Assembly: GCA_014360195.1 (NCBI GenBank)
Contig: JACIXY010000008.1
Span: 1 to 64,000, forward strand
Direction of reading: 5' to 3'
Length of the DNA: 64,000 nucleotides
Source: Bacillota bacterium
GTDB taxonomy: Bacteria; Bacillota; SHA-98; UBA4971
Shown here one piece after another: positions 53,701-62,706 of the stretch (within the stretch, counting starts at the first letter, position 1; each line of letters opens with the position of its first letter). Below the pieces are notes generated by a model. It did no database searches and was not told the DNA's origin. It saw only the letters and a list, made by a program, of their open reading frames with translations. A program made the position numbers and the translations under genes.

Positions 53701-56700
53701 CCGCCACGCTGTACTTCGCCCCATCCGGGCCGCCTCCAGTGACCACCAAATTGCCATCAAGTGTTCCCGATAGAGTGATATCCGGCGGAACGAAAAGGGG
53801 CGCGATCTCCCCGGCGGAAACTCCCTTGAGCTCCGCCGTTATCCGAACCGCCGGGAGGTTCTCGGCCACCTCGCGGCCGGGGCCGGGGCCGGCGGGGCCG
53901 GGGCCAGCGCCCGGCAAGCCCTCTCCCGGTATTATCGCTCCATCAAGGGCGATATTTCCGCCCGCGACTTGCGCGACCACCTGTCTCAACGTGAGGGCGC
54001 CTTCACCGTACCGAAAACGCCCTTTCACGCCTGATGCAGCAATGGCCCTTCCTTCCACGGGAACGGTGAGGGCCGCAAGATCCACAGCGCCCTCAATGAA
54101 GAACTCCTTTGCCGTCCCGGTAAGCCTCGCAGCGATCGAGCCTTTGCCACCGATGCCCCTCGCCATGTCGCTCGCGGCGTTCGTGCTCTCCTTGCCCCTC
54201 GCAGCGTTCCGGTTGCCGCCATCGCTGCCGCCCGGTGCGAAGAACGCCACCAGCCGGTGGATGTCGGCATCGGCAACAGACACGGTAACGTCGAACCGGG
54301 GGTCCAGGGGGTCGGTGATCTCACCGCGCACTTTCACCGGAAGGCCGGCGACCGTCATATTCAGGGACTCCGTCGTCATTTTCTTGCCGGAGAGGGCTAT
54401 GAGGCCGGAGATGTCGCGGACCGGCGCGCCAAGCGCAGGATGCTTTACCGTCACACCCTTGAGCGCTATCTGCCCGGCGTATTGAAGATTCGGATAGTAT
54501 CCTCTTAGCTTAAGGTCCACTCCTGCGCTTCCCGATAGAACGGCGGGCTTCCCCGCAAACCCTGCAAACGCGGCCTTGCCGAGATCGGCCAGGACGAGGT
54601 CCCTGCTCTTGAGCGCCAGGTCTATCTCCACCCGCTTCCCAGGACGGAACCACCCCGAGGCCTCTATCCTCGATGCCCCGAGGCGACCGGTCATGCCCTT
54701 GATCTCAACGAGGTTCTCACCCACGCTGATCTGGGCGGCGATATCCTCGACCCGCGACCCGATGGCGTCGTGGGCCAGCACGCCCCTGGCCACGATGATC
54801 TCGGCCGTGCCCTTTATGCCGGAGCCTCCGGTGTTGGAAAACGTAAGATGAGCTCTGCCGTTCCCACCAAGCTCCTTGATACCCGGGTAAACGGCCCCTG
54901 CAGCGAAAGACGCATGATCAAGGTCAGCGCTGCCCTCATAAGAAACCGATCCATCAGGCCGGCCGGTAAACGAGACGTCGCCGGACATCTTCCCAGTGAC
55001 GCTCTTCATGCCCGGGACTATCTCCGCCGCACGAAAAGACGCGTCGCGCACGGAAACCGTGCCGCTGTACAGGGCTCCGGTCCCGACTCCGCCGGAGAAC
55101 GCCACATCGAGGCTGGCAGGTCCCTCTATCCGCTCGATCCCTTTCGCCACCTCGCCGGCCCTGAGCGTCCCACCGGAGATCCGGGCCTTGCCGCTGTAGG
55201 TGCCCGCTTTTCCACCGACGCCCTGGAAGTCCAGGGACACCACGATGTCCCCATCCATCCGTTCCAGCCCGGGGACCGCCTCACCTCCGAGGACCGCCCG
55301 CCCGGGCGCGACCTTCGCGGAACCCCTGTATTTCACCCCTTCAGGTGTGCTTTCGAAGTCAAATGAGCTATCAACCTTGCCCGCAATGTCTACAAGACCC
55401 GGAAAGAGCCTCCCAGCGCGCAGATCGGCACCGGTGATGGTGGCCTTGCCCTTGTAAGCAAGAGGCCCGCCGCGTGTCGAGGAGAATTCCATATCGAGCC
55501 TCACCGGGCCCCTCGCGATGGTCACACCGGGGTAGACGCCGTCGGACACGAACGTCGCCGGCCCCACCGCGGCCTTGCCCGAATACTCCTCGATGCTACC
55601 TTCCCTCGCTCGAAAGCTTATCTCCCCCGTCACCCGGCCGGAAAGCGACCTTACAACGCCCGGAATCTCACCGACCACAAGATCGGCGTCCCTGACAGAG
55701 ACACTGCCCTCGAACTCCGGGACCCCGGGATACACCCCTGCGAAGCGGAGGCTGCCTTGCGCCGACCCCTTCAGGCTCTGGACGCCGCCCGGCATGTTCA
55801 CGGCGGCCACCTGGCCCGCGAGAAGCTCAGCAGTTCCCGAGTACCTGAGGCCGCCTGCGGAGGACCCGGCGAAATCGGCCGTAACCTTCGCCGTGCCCGA
55901 CAGGGACTTTATCCCGCCCGGGGCGTCCACCAGGCGGACAGACGCGTCCGCAAGAACAATATGCCCGCCGTACTTCACGTCCCCCGGCAGGCTCCCGCTT
56001 GCGTTTACCTGGCCGGAGGCTCGCCCCGACGCAGACGCGATGCCTCCGGGACCGTTGGCGATCTCCACTTCCGCATCGGGAAACGAGCACGAGGCCTGAA
56101 ACCATGTCTTTCCAGGGTACTCGCCCTCGAAATCGACATGGGCTTCAGCCCCTGTCTCCCAGCGGGCCAGGCCGCCGGGTCCTTCGCGCACAGCCACGCG
56201 GCCGCGCGAGGCGTCCATCGTGCCACGGTATTCGATCCGCCCGGGGTACTCCCCCGCAAAGAGCACCTTGCCCCTGGTGCGCGCCTCACCCGAAGCGGAC
56301 TTCACGCCCGCTCCCGAAACCTCCGCCGCCACGCAGCCGTCCTCCAGCGCCACGCTGCCCTGGAACTTCGCCTTGCCCGGGTACTCACCCTCGAACTCCA
56401 CAGTGCCGCTGGCACCCGTCTCGAAGGACTTGAGGCCAGCTTGGGGCCGCGCCATGGCGATACTCGCCTCGGAGATGCGTAGCGTCCCGGAGTATTTCGC
56501 GGGCCCGGCGCCCACGCCGCTTATGCTGACTCGCCCCGTGACCGCACCCTTCGCCGATGTAAGCCCAAGCGTCGGGCGACTTGCGCGGGCGGTGCCGGAG
56601 AGAATCTCTACCTCGCCGCTGTACGCGGGGACCATCGCCACTGCGACCTCGTCTGGCCTTCCTGCCTCGCCGTCCGGCGTGGTCGCGCCGGTCGCCGCCG

Positions 56701-58270
56701 AGAACGTGAAGACCGCGCTCACGTCTCCTGCGAAATCGCCTGCCCCCGCGGTGAGACCGGCCCTCACCGAGGATTTTGCCGTCCGGACCTTTCCGGTGCA
56801 GGCAAGCGCGCCCTTCGCGTCACGAGAGAACTCGAGCTCCCAGCCGATGTCCCCAGCCACACTCGGAATCCCGGGCACGATATTCTCAGCGAGCACCCGT
56901 CCGCCGGCCATGGCGATCTTGCCCCATACGTCCACACCTTTCGACGCCCGCCCCGCGAAGGCCAGCGACACCTCGAGCGGGCCGTCCACCTCAAGGGCGC
57001 CGTCGGGCGTGCCCCCCTCAGCCTCCGCTGCCTCAGCTGCGCGGGGAACCGTCGCAGCCAGGGCTTTCCACACGGCATCACCCATGGAGAGGTGAGGGAT
57101 ATCGAGATCAGCACGGCCCTCGAAGCAGAGGTCCTCGCCTGCTTTCTGCCAGAAATCCACCACCGCCTGCGCGCCAGCCTCGAATTCCCCAAGGCCGGCT
57201 GCGCTCCCGTCGCACCCCGCCCGCTCAACCGACACCGAGGCCTTGCCCTGGCATGAAAACCCCGCGGAGTCCGCCTGAAACTCCGAAGCGAGGTTGATGG
57301 TGCCCTGAACGGTACGCACCCAAGGGGCCAGGTCCCTCGCGATGACCCGGGCCTCCGCCAGGCTCACCTCTCCGCGCGCGAGGCGCCCGCCGTTCCGGCC
57401 CGGCCGTATGTACACATCGACCTGCACGTTTCCGCCGGTAAAGTTCACCTTGCCAGCGGCATCAAGACGGGCTAGAACCTCCGGCCCGAGCCTCACGCCG
57501 GCCCGCGCAAGAAGATCGGGTCTTTCTTTCAAGACACGGCGCACGATTTCAACGAGTTCAGCCGGCATCGCGCCCGATACCGTGGCGTCGCATGCGAGGG
57601 CCTTCTGCGCTGCGTCGAACGTGCCTGTCGCAGCGAGGTGAAGCTCGCCCTTGGGGCCCGCCCGCGCGCTCGCCCGCCAGGCAAGCCCGGTCCCGGCGAA
57701 CGAGAGCGTGCCCTCGATGCCTTCCACTGCGACGGTATCCGTGAGCCCCGGGACCCCCGAGAACTCCAGCCGCCCGCCCCGGACGGATACAGACCCGGAA
57801 AAGCCCTGCGCCCCGCCGGCGGATAGGGACAGCATCGAGGGATCGAGGAGGCCATATGGCCAGATGCGCCCGTCAGGCGCGCGTCCTGCCCTCGCCACGG
57901 GCTTCACCAGTGCCACGGAGGTGATGGTCTCGGCCACGGGTTTGCGCCGGAAGATGATGTCCAGCAGCGAGTAGTTGACAACGACCTGACTCACTTCAAG
58001 CACAGGGGCGCCGGCGCCCTCGCCTGGCCCCGCCGGCACGACCACGTCGGCAAGGATGATGGAGTCGAGGCCTGCGCTGGTGATGGCACCCACAGTCACC
58101 TTCCGCCCGAGGCCCTCCTCGAGCGCCGACTGGATCAGGTCATGCGCCTTCGCAAGCGCCGCGACCTGGATCGCATGAAGGTGGGTGTAGATGAAGAAGG
58201 ACAGGGCCACAACGAGCACGAGCGCGCTCGCGGCAATCATGACCCTGGGGTTTCTCGGGGACAGATACAT
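50720..58270 (-). CDS. tamB: TamB-like intermembrane protein
   Basis: A 2516-residue AsmA/TamB-family protein. One N-terminal membrane helix (about 11-32) anchors it; the rest is repetitive beta sequence that should form a long lipid-binding groove across the periplasm. The TamB (DUF490) C-terminal domain ends GPGVVLTGKFDERGIYTFGI and a final Phe. Residues about 545-1145 contain around 14 tandem units of about 43 residues (Y-x-G ... PG-(I/V)-xx-L-x-G ... F-x-G). Recent work on TamB and related proteins supports phospholipid transport. It is far longer than E. coli TamB (1259). ATG chosen after GGGAGGG. It sits next to bamA. Confidence 0.88.
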   Translation of the reverse strand: MYLSPRNPRVMIAASALVLVVALSFFIYTHLHAIQVAALAKAHDLIQSALEEGLGRKVTVGAITSAGLDSIILADVVVPAGPGEGAGAPVLEVSQVVVNYSLLDIIFRRKPVAETITSVALVKPVARAGRAPDGRIWPYGLLDPSMLSLSAGGAQGFSGSVSVRGGRLEFSGVPGLTDTVAVEGIEGTLSFAGTGLAWRASARAGPKGELHLAATGTFDAAQKALACDATVSGAMPAELVEIVRRVLKERPDLLARAGVRLGPEVLARLDAAGKVNFTGGNVQVDVYIRPGRNGGRLARGEVSLAEARVIARDLAPWVRTVQGTINLASEFQADSAGFSCQGKASVSVERAGCDGSAAGLGEFEAGAQAVVDFWQKAGEDLCFEGRADLDIPHLSMGDAVWKALAATVPRAAEAAEAEGGTPDGALEVDGPLEVSLAFAGRASKGVDVWGKIAMAGGRVLAENIVPGIPSVAGDIGWELEFSRDAKGALACTGKVRTAKSSVRAGLTAGAGDFAGDVSAVFTFSAATGATTPDGEAGRPDEVAVAMVPAYSGEVEILSGTARASRPTLGLTSAKGAVTGRVSISGVGAGPAKYSGTLRISEASIAMARPQAGLKSFETGASGTVEFEGEYPGKAKFQGSVALEDGCVAAEVSGAGVKSASGEARTRGKVLFAGEYPGRIEYRGTMDASRGRVAVREGPGGLARWETGAEAHVDFEGEYPGKTWFQASCSFPDAEVEIANGPGGIASASGRASGQVNASGSLPGDVKYGGHIVLADASVRLVDAPGGIKSLSGTAKVTADFAGSSAGGLRYSGTAELLAGQVAAVNMPGGVQSLKGSAQGSLRFAGVYPGVPEFEGSVSVRDADLVVGEIPGVVRSLSGRVTGEISFRAREGSIEEYSGKAAVGPATFVSDGVYPGVTIARGPVRLDMEFSSTRGGPLAYKGKATITGADLRAGRLFPGLVDIAGKVDSSFDFESTPEGVKYRGSAKVAPGRAVLGGEAVPGLERMDGDIVVSLDFQGVGGKAGTYSGKARISGGTLRAGEVAKGIERIEGPASLDVAFSGGVGTGALYSGTVSVRDASFRAAEIVPGMKSVTGKMSGDVSFTGRPDGSVSYEGSADLDHASFAAGAVYPGIKELGGNGRAHLTFSNTGGSGIKGTAEIIVARGVLAHDAIGSRVEDIAAQISVGENLVEIKGMTGRLGASRIEASGWFRPGKRVEIDLALKSRDLVLADLGKAAFAGFAGKPAVLSGSAGVDLKLRGYYPNLQYAGQIALKGVTVKHPALGAPVRDISGLIALSGKKMTTESLNMTVAGLPVKVRGEITDPLDPRFDVTVSVADADIHRLVAFFAPGGSDGGNRNAARGKESTNAASDMARGIGGKGSIAARLTGTAKEFFIEGAVDLAALTVPVEGRAIAASGVKGRFRYGEGALTLRQVVAQVAGGNIALDGAIIPGEGLPGAGPGPAGPGPGREVAENLPAVRITAELKGVSAGEIAPLFVPPDITLSGTLDGNLVVTGGGPDGAKYSVAGSCRMTAGGVASEKATFAFTSLEASFRAADGKIAFDRLVARGADGDIDARGTVSRAGEVNLRAMIKGASLAKLARLAGYDGASGIAGFAGTVSGRGRDVVIDGLADVEKGAFAGMKFDALTGRVRLSRSDVYLDGVSVRSGKASYLISGKAGLDAATGHAVDLVVQLAGVPCQDVLSFVGAAGGFPLKGLLSGEVVVKGTSASPEARGSVKLSGAELSGVKLDRADMDFAFTGGTLHVERLEAKVGPAGVAASGTIGKDGVLDLSVDANDVDLAKLPVTIPGNVVSAGVATFEGKVAGDMKAPRVEGRVSATNVVFRDVLLLGVAGTVRWDGKKIELVPLAIHDGSGDASVTGTITPAKSAPGDATLTTLNLELEAKGLGLKTVLDLVHPGYSADVTGKVTGRVALQGSVASPDVEVALQASDLDVAGVTFASAVIDARATAGDIELRVLRLRQEGGGYLEASGTSKRGGVISFMASARGFNASVLSNLLGVGYAVSGVLDLAAKIEGTSSDPSATVAMQLTDGAVERVRFDAITARMLFRGGVITIEEGEIVQGRHSASVTGRVPLAGKQLAAFGITPPKRQENLDLAIRMKDASLVLLMMVSDQIEWSEGTTNVDLRVTGSLNDPQLHGHVRVSDGTVKLAPLGDALKDMTARVVFNGTEASIEEFSCRLGDGSISASGTVGLVSSEGPKLDVRVSSKRARVNTGLIRALVDAHLAVYGSARRPLVSGDIKLTKAEVAPSGFGSASVPFDADLALTVSTEGDLRVRTKIMDVPASGRLKVGGTLKQPTLAGRMEAHRGWFAYFGNEFTVREAVAEFREDGGVMPYLEVQAETHAGTTAIYLTLRGTPPDGLEMDLTSSPPKSRDDILALLNYPGALAKILEGDVESAMKEEIARIFDQELRLQLVSGIERAFEDALSLDEFRLQRGTSNELTLRVGKYLVDDLYLSYEKGFGPQSSGVLRFDYMYGPGVVLTGKFDERGIYTFGIEARLRF

Positions 58271-58321
58271 GGCTTGCCCTCCCAGCCAGGAGATAGTTCG
58301 ACACAAAACCACCTATTCCTT

Positions 58322-58354
58322 TATAACGTAAGTCCCCGCGCATCGCGCGGGGAC
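58322..58354 (-). terminator. Probable terminator after the S55 peptidase gene
   Basis: A 9 to 10-bp GC stem (GTCCCCGCG 58332-58340 with CGCGGGGAC 58346-58354) lies about 90 bases past the stop at 58445 and is followed on the minus strand by TTACGTTAT. The same AT patch may hold the tamB -10. Confidence 0.55.
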
Positions 58355-58444
58355 CGCCAAATCATGGTTCGTCTGGCACTTCCCTGGCTCCCGGCACAGC
58401 CCTGGGGTCTCCGTGACGCCCGCTCGCCAGGTGCAACGATCAGG

Positions 58445-60442
58445 TCACCCCTCGGGCGGCGCGTCGTCGCCCTCGTCTGCCTCGTCCGTGGTGCCGGACT
58501 GTACATCCTCCACCTCCACCTCAACCGTGGTCTCGCCCTCGATCACGTAGCCGGTGGTGAGCGTCGCCTTGACCAGCCCGGCATCCCCCGCGCCGGCCGC
58601 AGCGGCCGGCGCCCTCTCGGGCTTTTCCTCGCCGCGCGGAAGGTCCTCGTCTAGCTCCCGTCTGAGGCCCCGGCCTCCGACGGGCTCTCCAGGGGCAGCC
58701 TGGCTGTTCACGGGAATCGCATCCCCACCGGAAGACGCCTCACCTGGATAGAACTCGACCACGATGTCACAGTTCCGCTCTCGTGACATGAACTCCTGGA
58801 CGAGGTTTTCAAGGCTCTCCGCGACGGTGGGCTGGGACGGCTTCGTCGCCCCCGTGTCCTTTTCCTCGTCAGCCGGCAGGACCCCTCCGCCTCGCACCGT
58901 GAGGTACAGAGTGCCGGGGGGCGTGCCCTCAGGTATCTTGACCTCGACCACCTTGGTCTCGGCAATGCCCCTGAAGGGCAGGAGTCGCACCTTCACCTCG
59001 ATGGTGTCCCCGGGCTTTGCTACCTTCGTCGTCGCCTCGGCGTGGTGGATCCTGGCGGTGCGCCTCGCCTCCTCCACATCGAAGTTCGCCTTCACGCCTG
59101 TGACCTCCACCTCGGCGAACTCGTTGTCGATGACGGTCGCAATGGCGTCGATGAGTTCCCCAATGGAGTCGGCGGAGATGTCCGACGGGCTATAGAACAT
59201 GTTGTCCCTCACTATGGGCCTGGGCAGGCCCTTCCCGTCGACCTGGAAGCTCACGCGGCTCGTGCCCCGCCCGATCCTGTCCACCGTCGCGTCCAGGCAC
59301 GACAGGGTGAAAGCCCCCGCGAGGTCTGTGGAAAGCATCTCGTCGCGCACGATGTCCGCCCGGAGCATCCGGGTCACCCCGGTATCGCGGTCGCGCACGG
59401 TGATAGTCACCGGGATGCTCGGCGGCTTCCTACCCACGTCCACAAGGACCCCATGGGTCCTGTCCTGGACGATCGTGCCGGCCAGGCCGAGCGGGCTTGC
59501 GACCTTGAACGGCATGATGTCTCCGGCCACGACAAGGTGAACTTCGGCCCCGGTGGCGAAGTAGTTCGCGTTCCCCCTGCCGAGGAGCGCGTGGCCGAAA
59601 GCGAGCACCTCGTTACCCTGCCTGTATGTAACAGTGCCTATGGCGGTTACCGACACGTCGCCCCTCACGAGCTGGACGCCGATGCAGCTCCCGGGCTCGA
59701 GATCCGCCGTGCTTGGGGCACCCCGGGACCCACCTCCGCCTCCGCCGCCCTGGACGGGCATGAGGCCGAAGGTTTTGAGCCTCCGCGACAGCCGGTCAAA
59801 CGCCCGCTTGCTCGCACCGCTCACCATCACAGGCGTTGCAACGGGGACCATCACGAGCGTGCCGTCGGACGCCTCTTGCGCGAGGCGCGCCGCATCACCC
59901 TCGGACCTCGCGAATACAACCCGCTTCGCGAGGCGGTCGCCGACCCTCACCGGACTCGAAAGATACGCCACCTTCGGGACGGGCCTCTTTGCCGCCGCGA
60001 ATACCCTGAGCATCTCCTCAATGGGGGTCACGAGCCCGACGAAGTGGTCGGCGCTCTCGAAGCCGAAGGCGATGGCCCCCACGAGGCGACCGTTCACGTA
60101 CACGGGGCTTCCGCTCATGCCTGCGGCTATGCCGCCCGCCGCCTCGACAGGCTTGCCGCTCACGCGGACCAGCACGAGGTCGCCGGTGGCGGTCTCCCCT
60201 TTGAGGACCCCGAGGATCTCCACGTTGAACGTGTCTATCCGGGTGCCCTCCACCACCGTCTTTCCGATGCCCTTCATGCCCGGCTGGAGTTCCGCGAGGG
60301 GCATGAATGCCTGATTTTGCGACGCGCCGGCGGGAACATGGGCTACCATGCCCGCAAGCACCATGATGACGGAGAGAACGACCGCAAACGCGAGCGCCCT
60401 CGCCGCCCGACGCAGGTCCCGAGAGGTTGAAGTCTGGACCAT
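58445..60442 (-). CDS. SpoIVB-like S55 family serine peptidase
   Basis: A 665-residue exported or anchored protein. One N-terminal hydrophobic helix (about 18-40) is followed by LAELQPGMKGIGKTVVEGT and the S55 core GGIAAGMSGSPVYVNGRLVG, whose serine (about residue 110) matches the nucleophile of SpoIVB. SpoIVB cuts signalling proteins during sporulation. This protein is longer than SpoIVB (about 430), has no clear PDZ domain, and ends in an acidic tail, so it belongs to a wider SpoIVB-domain family. Its position between tamB and an exoprotein gene hints at an envelope role. ATG 60442 follows GGGAGA by eight bases; a GTG at 60448 is possible. Confidence 0.75.
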   Translation of the reverse strand: MVQTSTSRDLRRAARALAFAVVLSVIMVLAGMVAHVPAGASQNQAFMPLAELQPGMKGIGKTVVEGTRIDTFNVEILGVLKGETATGDLVLVRVSGKPVEAAGGIAAGMSGSPVYVNGRLVGAIAFGFESADHFVGLVTPIEEMLRVFAAAKRPVPKVAYLSSPVRVGDRLAKRVVFARSEGDAARLAQEASDGTLVMVPVATPVMVSGASKRAFDRLSRRLKTFGLMPVQGGGGGGGSRGAPSTADLEPGSCIGVQLVRGDVSVTAIGTVTYRQGNEVLAFGHALLGRGNANYFATGAEVHLVVAGDIMPFKVASPLGLAGTIVQDRTHGVLVDVGRKPPSIPVTITVRDRDTGVTRMLRADIVRDEMLSTDLAGAFTLSCLDATVDRIGRGTSRVSFQVDGKGLPRPIVRDNMFYSPSDISADSIGELIDAIATVIDNEFAEVEVTGVKANFDVEEARRTARIHHAEATTKVAKPGDTIEVKVRLLPFRGIAETKVVEVKIPEGTPPGTLYLTVRGGGVLPADEEKDTGATKPSQPTVAESLENLVQEFMSRERNCDIVVEFYPGEASSGGDAIPVNSQAAPGEPVGGRGLRRELDEDLPRGEEKPERAPAAAAGAGDAGLVKATLTTGYVIEGETTVEVEVEDVQSGTTDEADEGDDAPPEG

Positions 60443-60556
60443 CAACACGCTCTCCCTTCACGGTCCGGCCTTACGCGCCGGCCTCGCCTGTATCTATCAC
60501 CCCGCCAGCGCTTTCAGCGGGTCTCCCGGCGGCACGAATTCAGAAACCTCTCCCGC

Positions 60557-62305
60557 TCACGGCAGGCCGCCGCCTTCCGCGCTCGATCCCGACCCCGGTG
60601 CTAAGTCCGAGTTCGATGGCACGGGCCCCACCGGAGTGGGCTGCGGAAGGCTCGAGAAGATCAGGATGGCGTCGGCGACTCTCCTCTCGCGCCCGTCCGA
60701 CGGAGTGTTCATCACGTAGTCGCGGACCACCATCGTGGACGAGCCACCGCCGTCGAGGTTCATGGCGTCCTTCGCCCCAAGCTCGATCATGAGGTTCGCA
60801 AGTTCCTCCAGGGTGACTCCGATGCTGTGGTAGGCCTGTCGGCCCGTCACAGCCACGAGCAGCAGCTTCCCGTCGAAGGTGACCCCTGCGGAGGTGCGCG
60901 GCGCGCGCCCGACGGCGACATCGGCCTTGAACCTCTCCTCACCCGATGTGATGTGCACCTTTCCGTCCTCTACGAGCCTCGGGCCGCCTCCGATGGCGTG
61001 GACCACTCCGAGGGCCCTCCAGTCGGGGACGAGATTGCCCCCCTCGTCCATGGAAACGCTATCTATCAGGACCGTGCCGTCAGAGGTGATCCCAAGGGCT
61101 GTGCGGTTCAGAACAGGCGGCGCTTTCATCTGGCCGTCGATGACCACAAGCCCAAGGGGTGTCCCGTCAGCCGCATAGAACACCCCGTTTACCCCTGCAA
61201 TCGCGCCTTCCCTCGCCACAAGTTCACTGACCCTGGCAAGGCCGGGCGCCCCGTCCTTCCCGGCAAGCACGGGTCGCACCGAGATGGCCGGGTCCTTCAG
61301 GTCGACCTCGAGGACATCCACGGTGAGCGGTCCTGCCGGGGTGCCCTTGTTGACGACGATGTAGCGCACGCCCCGGGTGACGGTGAGCGCCGCCCTGGTG
61401 TCGTATAACTTGGGCACGTCCACGACGAACCTGGCGGGGTCTTTGAGCCAGAAGGTCTTCACGTCGGGCAGGGCGTAGTTGAAGTCCAGGACAGCCCTTG
61501 CCCTGCCGCCCTCCGGCGGGGCGACTCTCACCTGGTTCACCGCAACATCGCCGATGACACGGTCTATCGTGCCCCACACGTATGTGCTCTCGAAGCTCAC
61601 CACGACCCTGGCCGGGTTCTTCATCTGGGTGACCTGGCATTCGGTCTCGCCTGTGAAGTCGAACACCACACGAACCTTGTCAGGATAGGTGTTGAACCTG
61701 ACGCCCGTCATGACCGTCTTCGGGTCGCCCGGGCCGCGCAGGTACACCAGCTTCGACTGGGGATCCCAGCTCACCTCGTATTCGCCCGTTATCTCGAGAA
61801 GGTCCGCAGGCACAAATGGTATGCCCGCGGCCATGGTCGGTGCCTCGGCGAACTCTCGCACCTCGCCGGAAGACAACCGCCATTTCCGCTGGTGCATGAG
61901 GATCTCAAGAGCCCCGGTTGGTATCCCGGTAGGTATGCTGTATGTAAGGCGCTGCGAGGCAGGATCATACCTCATAGGGATCTTGAGCGTCTCGGACACG
62001 AATGTCGCAGGCAGCAACACGCACTGCCCTTTGAACACGGCGGGAATCGGAAGCGGCGGCTCCATGCCTCCCACGAGAAGCCCCGCCTGGCCCAGAATAC
62101 CTTCGCCCGTTGCCGGCAACGGGCCGCCGCCGGCCGGCGCCGCCTGCGACAGCGCACCGCCGCATGCAAAAGCAACAGTGGCCGCGACAGATGCGACCAC
62201 AACCGCCCCGGCGGTGATACGCCGGAGCAGGAGCACGCTTCTCGCGGCGCCTCCCCTGGAGCTCTTTCCGGCGATTATCGCAAAACGGAAACGTGCCATG
62301 ATCAT
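60557..62305 (-). CDS. Exported phosphodiester glycosidase-domain protein
   Basis: A 582-residue exported protein in three parts. A signal helix (about 27-50) is followed by a stalk-like copper amine oxidase N1-type domain (about 60-160, VLLPATFVSETLKIPMRYD), then an AMIN-like beta domain (about 170-300, RVVFDFTGETECQVTQM), then a phosphodiester glycosidase (NAGPA) domain (about 330-560) with VNGVFYAADGTPLGLV and the catalytic-site AMNLDGGGSSTMVV near residue 510. Such proteins act on sugar-phosphate polymers or cell-wall glycans outside the membrane. It is in line with mbl and could trim wall polymers. ATG at 62305 or two codons later both fit AGGAGG. Confidence 0.78.
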   Translation of the reverse strand: MIMARFRFAIIAGKSSRGGAARSVLLLRRITAGAVVVASVAATVAFACGGALSQAAPAGGGPLPATGEGILGQAGLLVGGMEPPLPIPAVFKGQCVLLPATFVSETLKIPMRYDPASQRLTYSIPTGIPTGALEILMHQRKWRLSSGEVREFAEAPTMAAGIPFVPADLLEITGEYEVSWDPQSKLVYLRGPGDPKTVMTGVRFNTYPDKVRVVFDFTGETECQVTQMKNPARVVVSFESTYVWGTIDRVIGDVAVNQVRVAPPEGGRARAVLDFNYALPDVKTFWLKDPARFVVDVPKLYDTRAALTVTRGVRYIVVNKGTPAGPLTVDVLEVDLKDPAISVRPVLAGKDGAPGLARVSELVAREGAIAGVNGVFYAADGTPLGLVVIDGQMKAPPVLNRTALGITSDGTVLIDSVSMDEGGNLVPDWRALGVVHAIGGGPRLVEDGKVHITSGEERFKADVAVGRAPRTSAGVTFDGKLLLVAVTGRQAYHSIGVTLEELANLMIELGAKDAMNLDGGGSSTMVVRDYVMNTPSDGRERRVADAILIFSSLPQPTPVGPVPSNSDLAPGSGSSAEGGGLP

Positions 62306-62706
62306 TTCGCCTCCTCTCCCTCTTTCCTGCTTCAGGCTTCATTTAGTCTTCGATACGGGACGGCCCTATCCTCTTCTGCCACCAATAAACGTGCGTGCCA
62401 AATTGTGGGCGCGGCGCCGCCGCTCGCGTTTCATGCGCGGTATCCAGCCATCTAGCCGGCCGGGTGCGTGTAACACTTGTGGTGCACAGGGGCTGAGACC
62501 GAGGGGTGAGACCGTGGGGTGAGTGTGAGGGCGCCCGCCAGCTTCAGCGCCTCATACGGGCCCTTGCGTGTGGACCGGGAGGATCGGGGCCTCGTTCACG
62601 ATGAGGAGACGGACGGCTAGACGAGGCGACGAGGCAAAATGGTGTATTTCCGACCACTTGGCCCTCGAGTGAGGTGGCGCGCCGCGCACACGGTTTACCA
62701 CACGGC
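62306..62706. other. Intergenic stretch with repeat B and short direct repeats
   Basis: No gene is supported between the glycosidase-domain gene and mbl. Besides repeat B it has a small direct repeat (GGGGTGAGACCG-like, three units near 62488-62525). I see no T-run terminator for mbl. Confidence 0.5.
62620..62667 (-). repeat. Dispersed repeat B, copy 2
   Basis: On the minus strand it begins CGAGGGCCAAGTGGTCGG and ends TTGCCTCGTCGCCTCGTC, matching the two outer blocks of the copy at 37790-37858 with a shorter middle. Confidence 0.45.

Noticed and set aside
62488-62525. Three short GGGGTGAGACCG-like direct repeats taken as a replication origin iteron array
   Set aside because: Too few and too short, with no AT-rich unwinding region or replication gene nearby.
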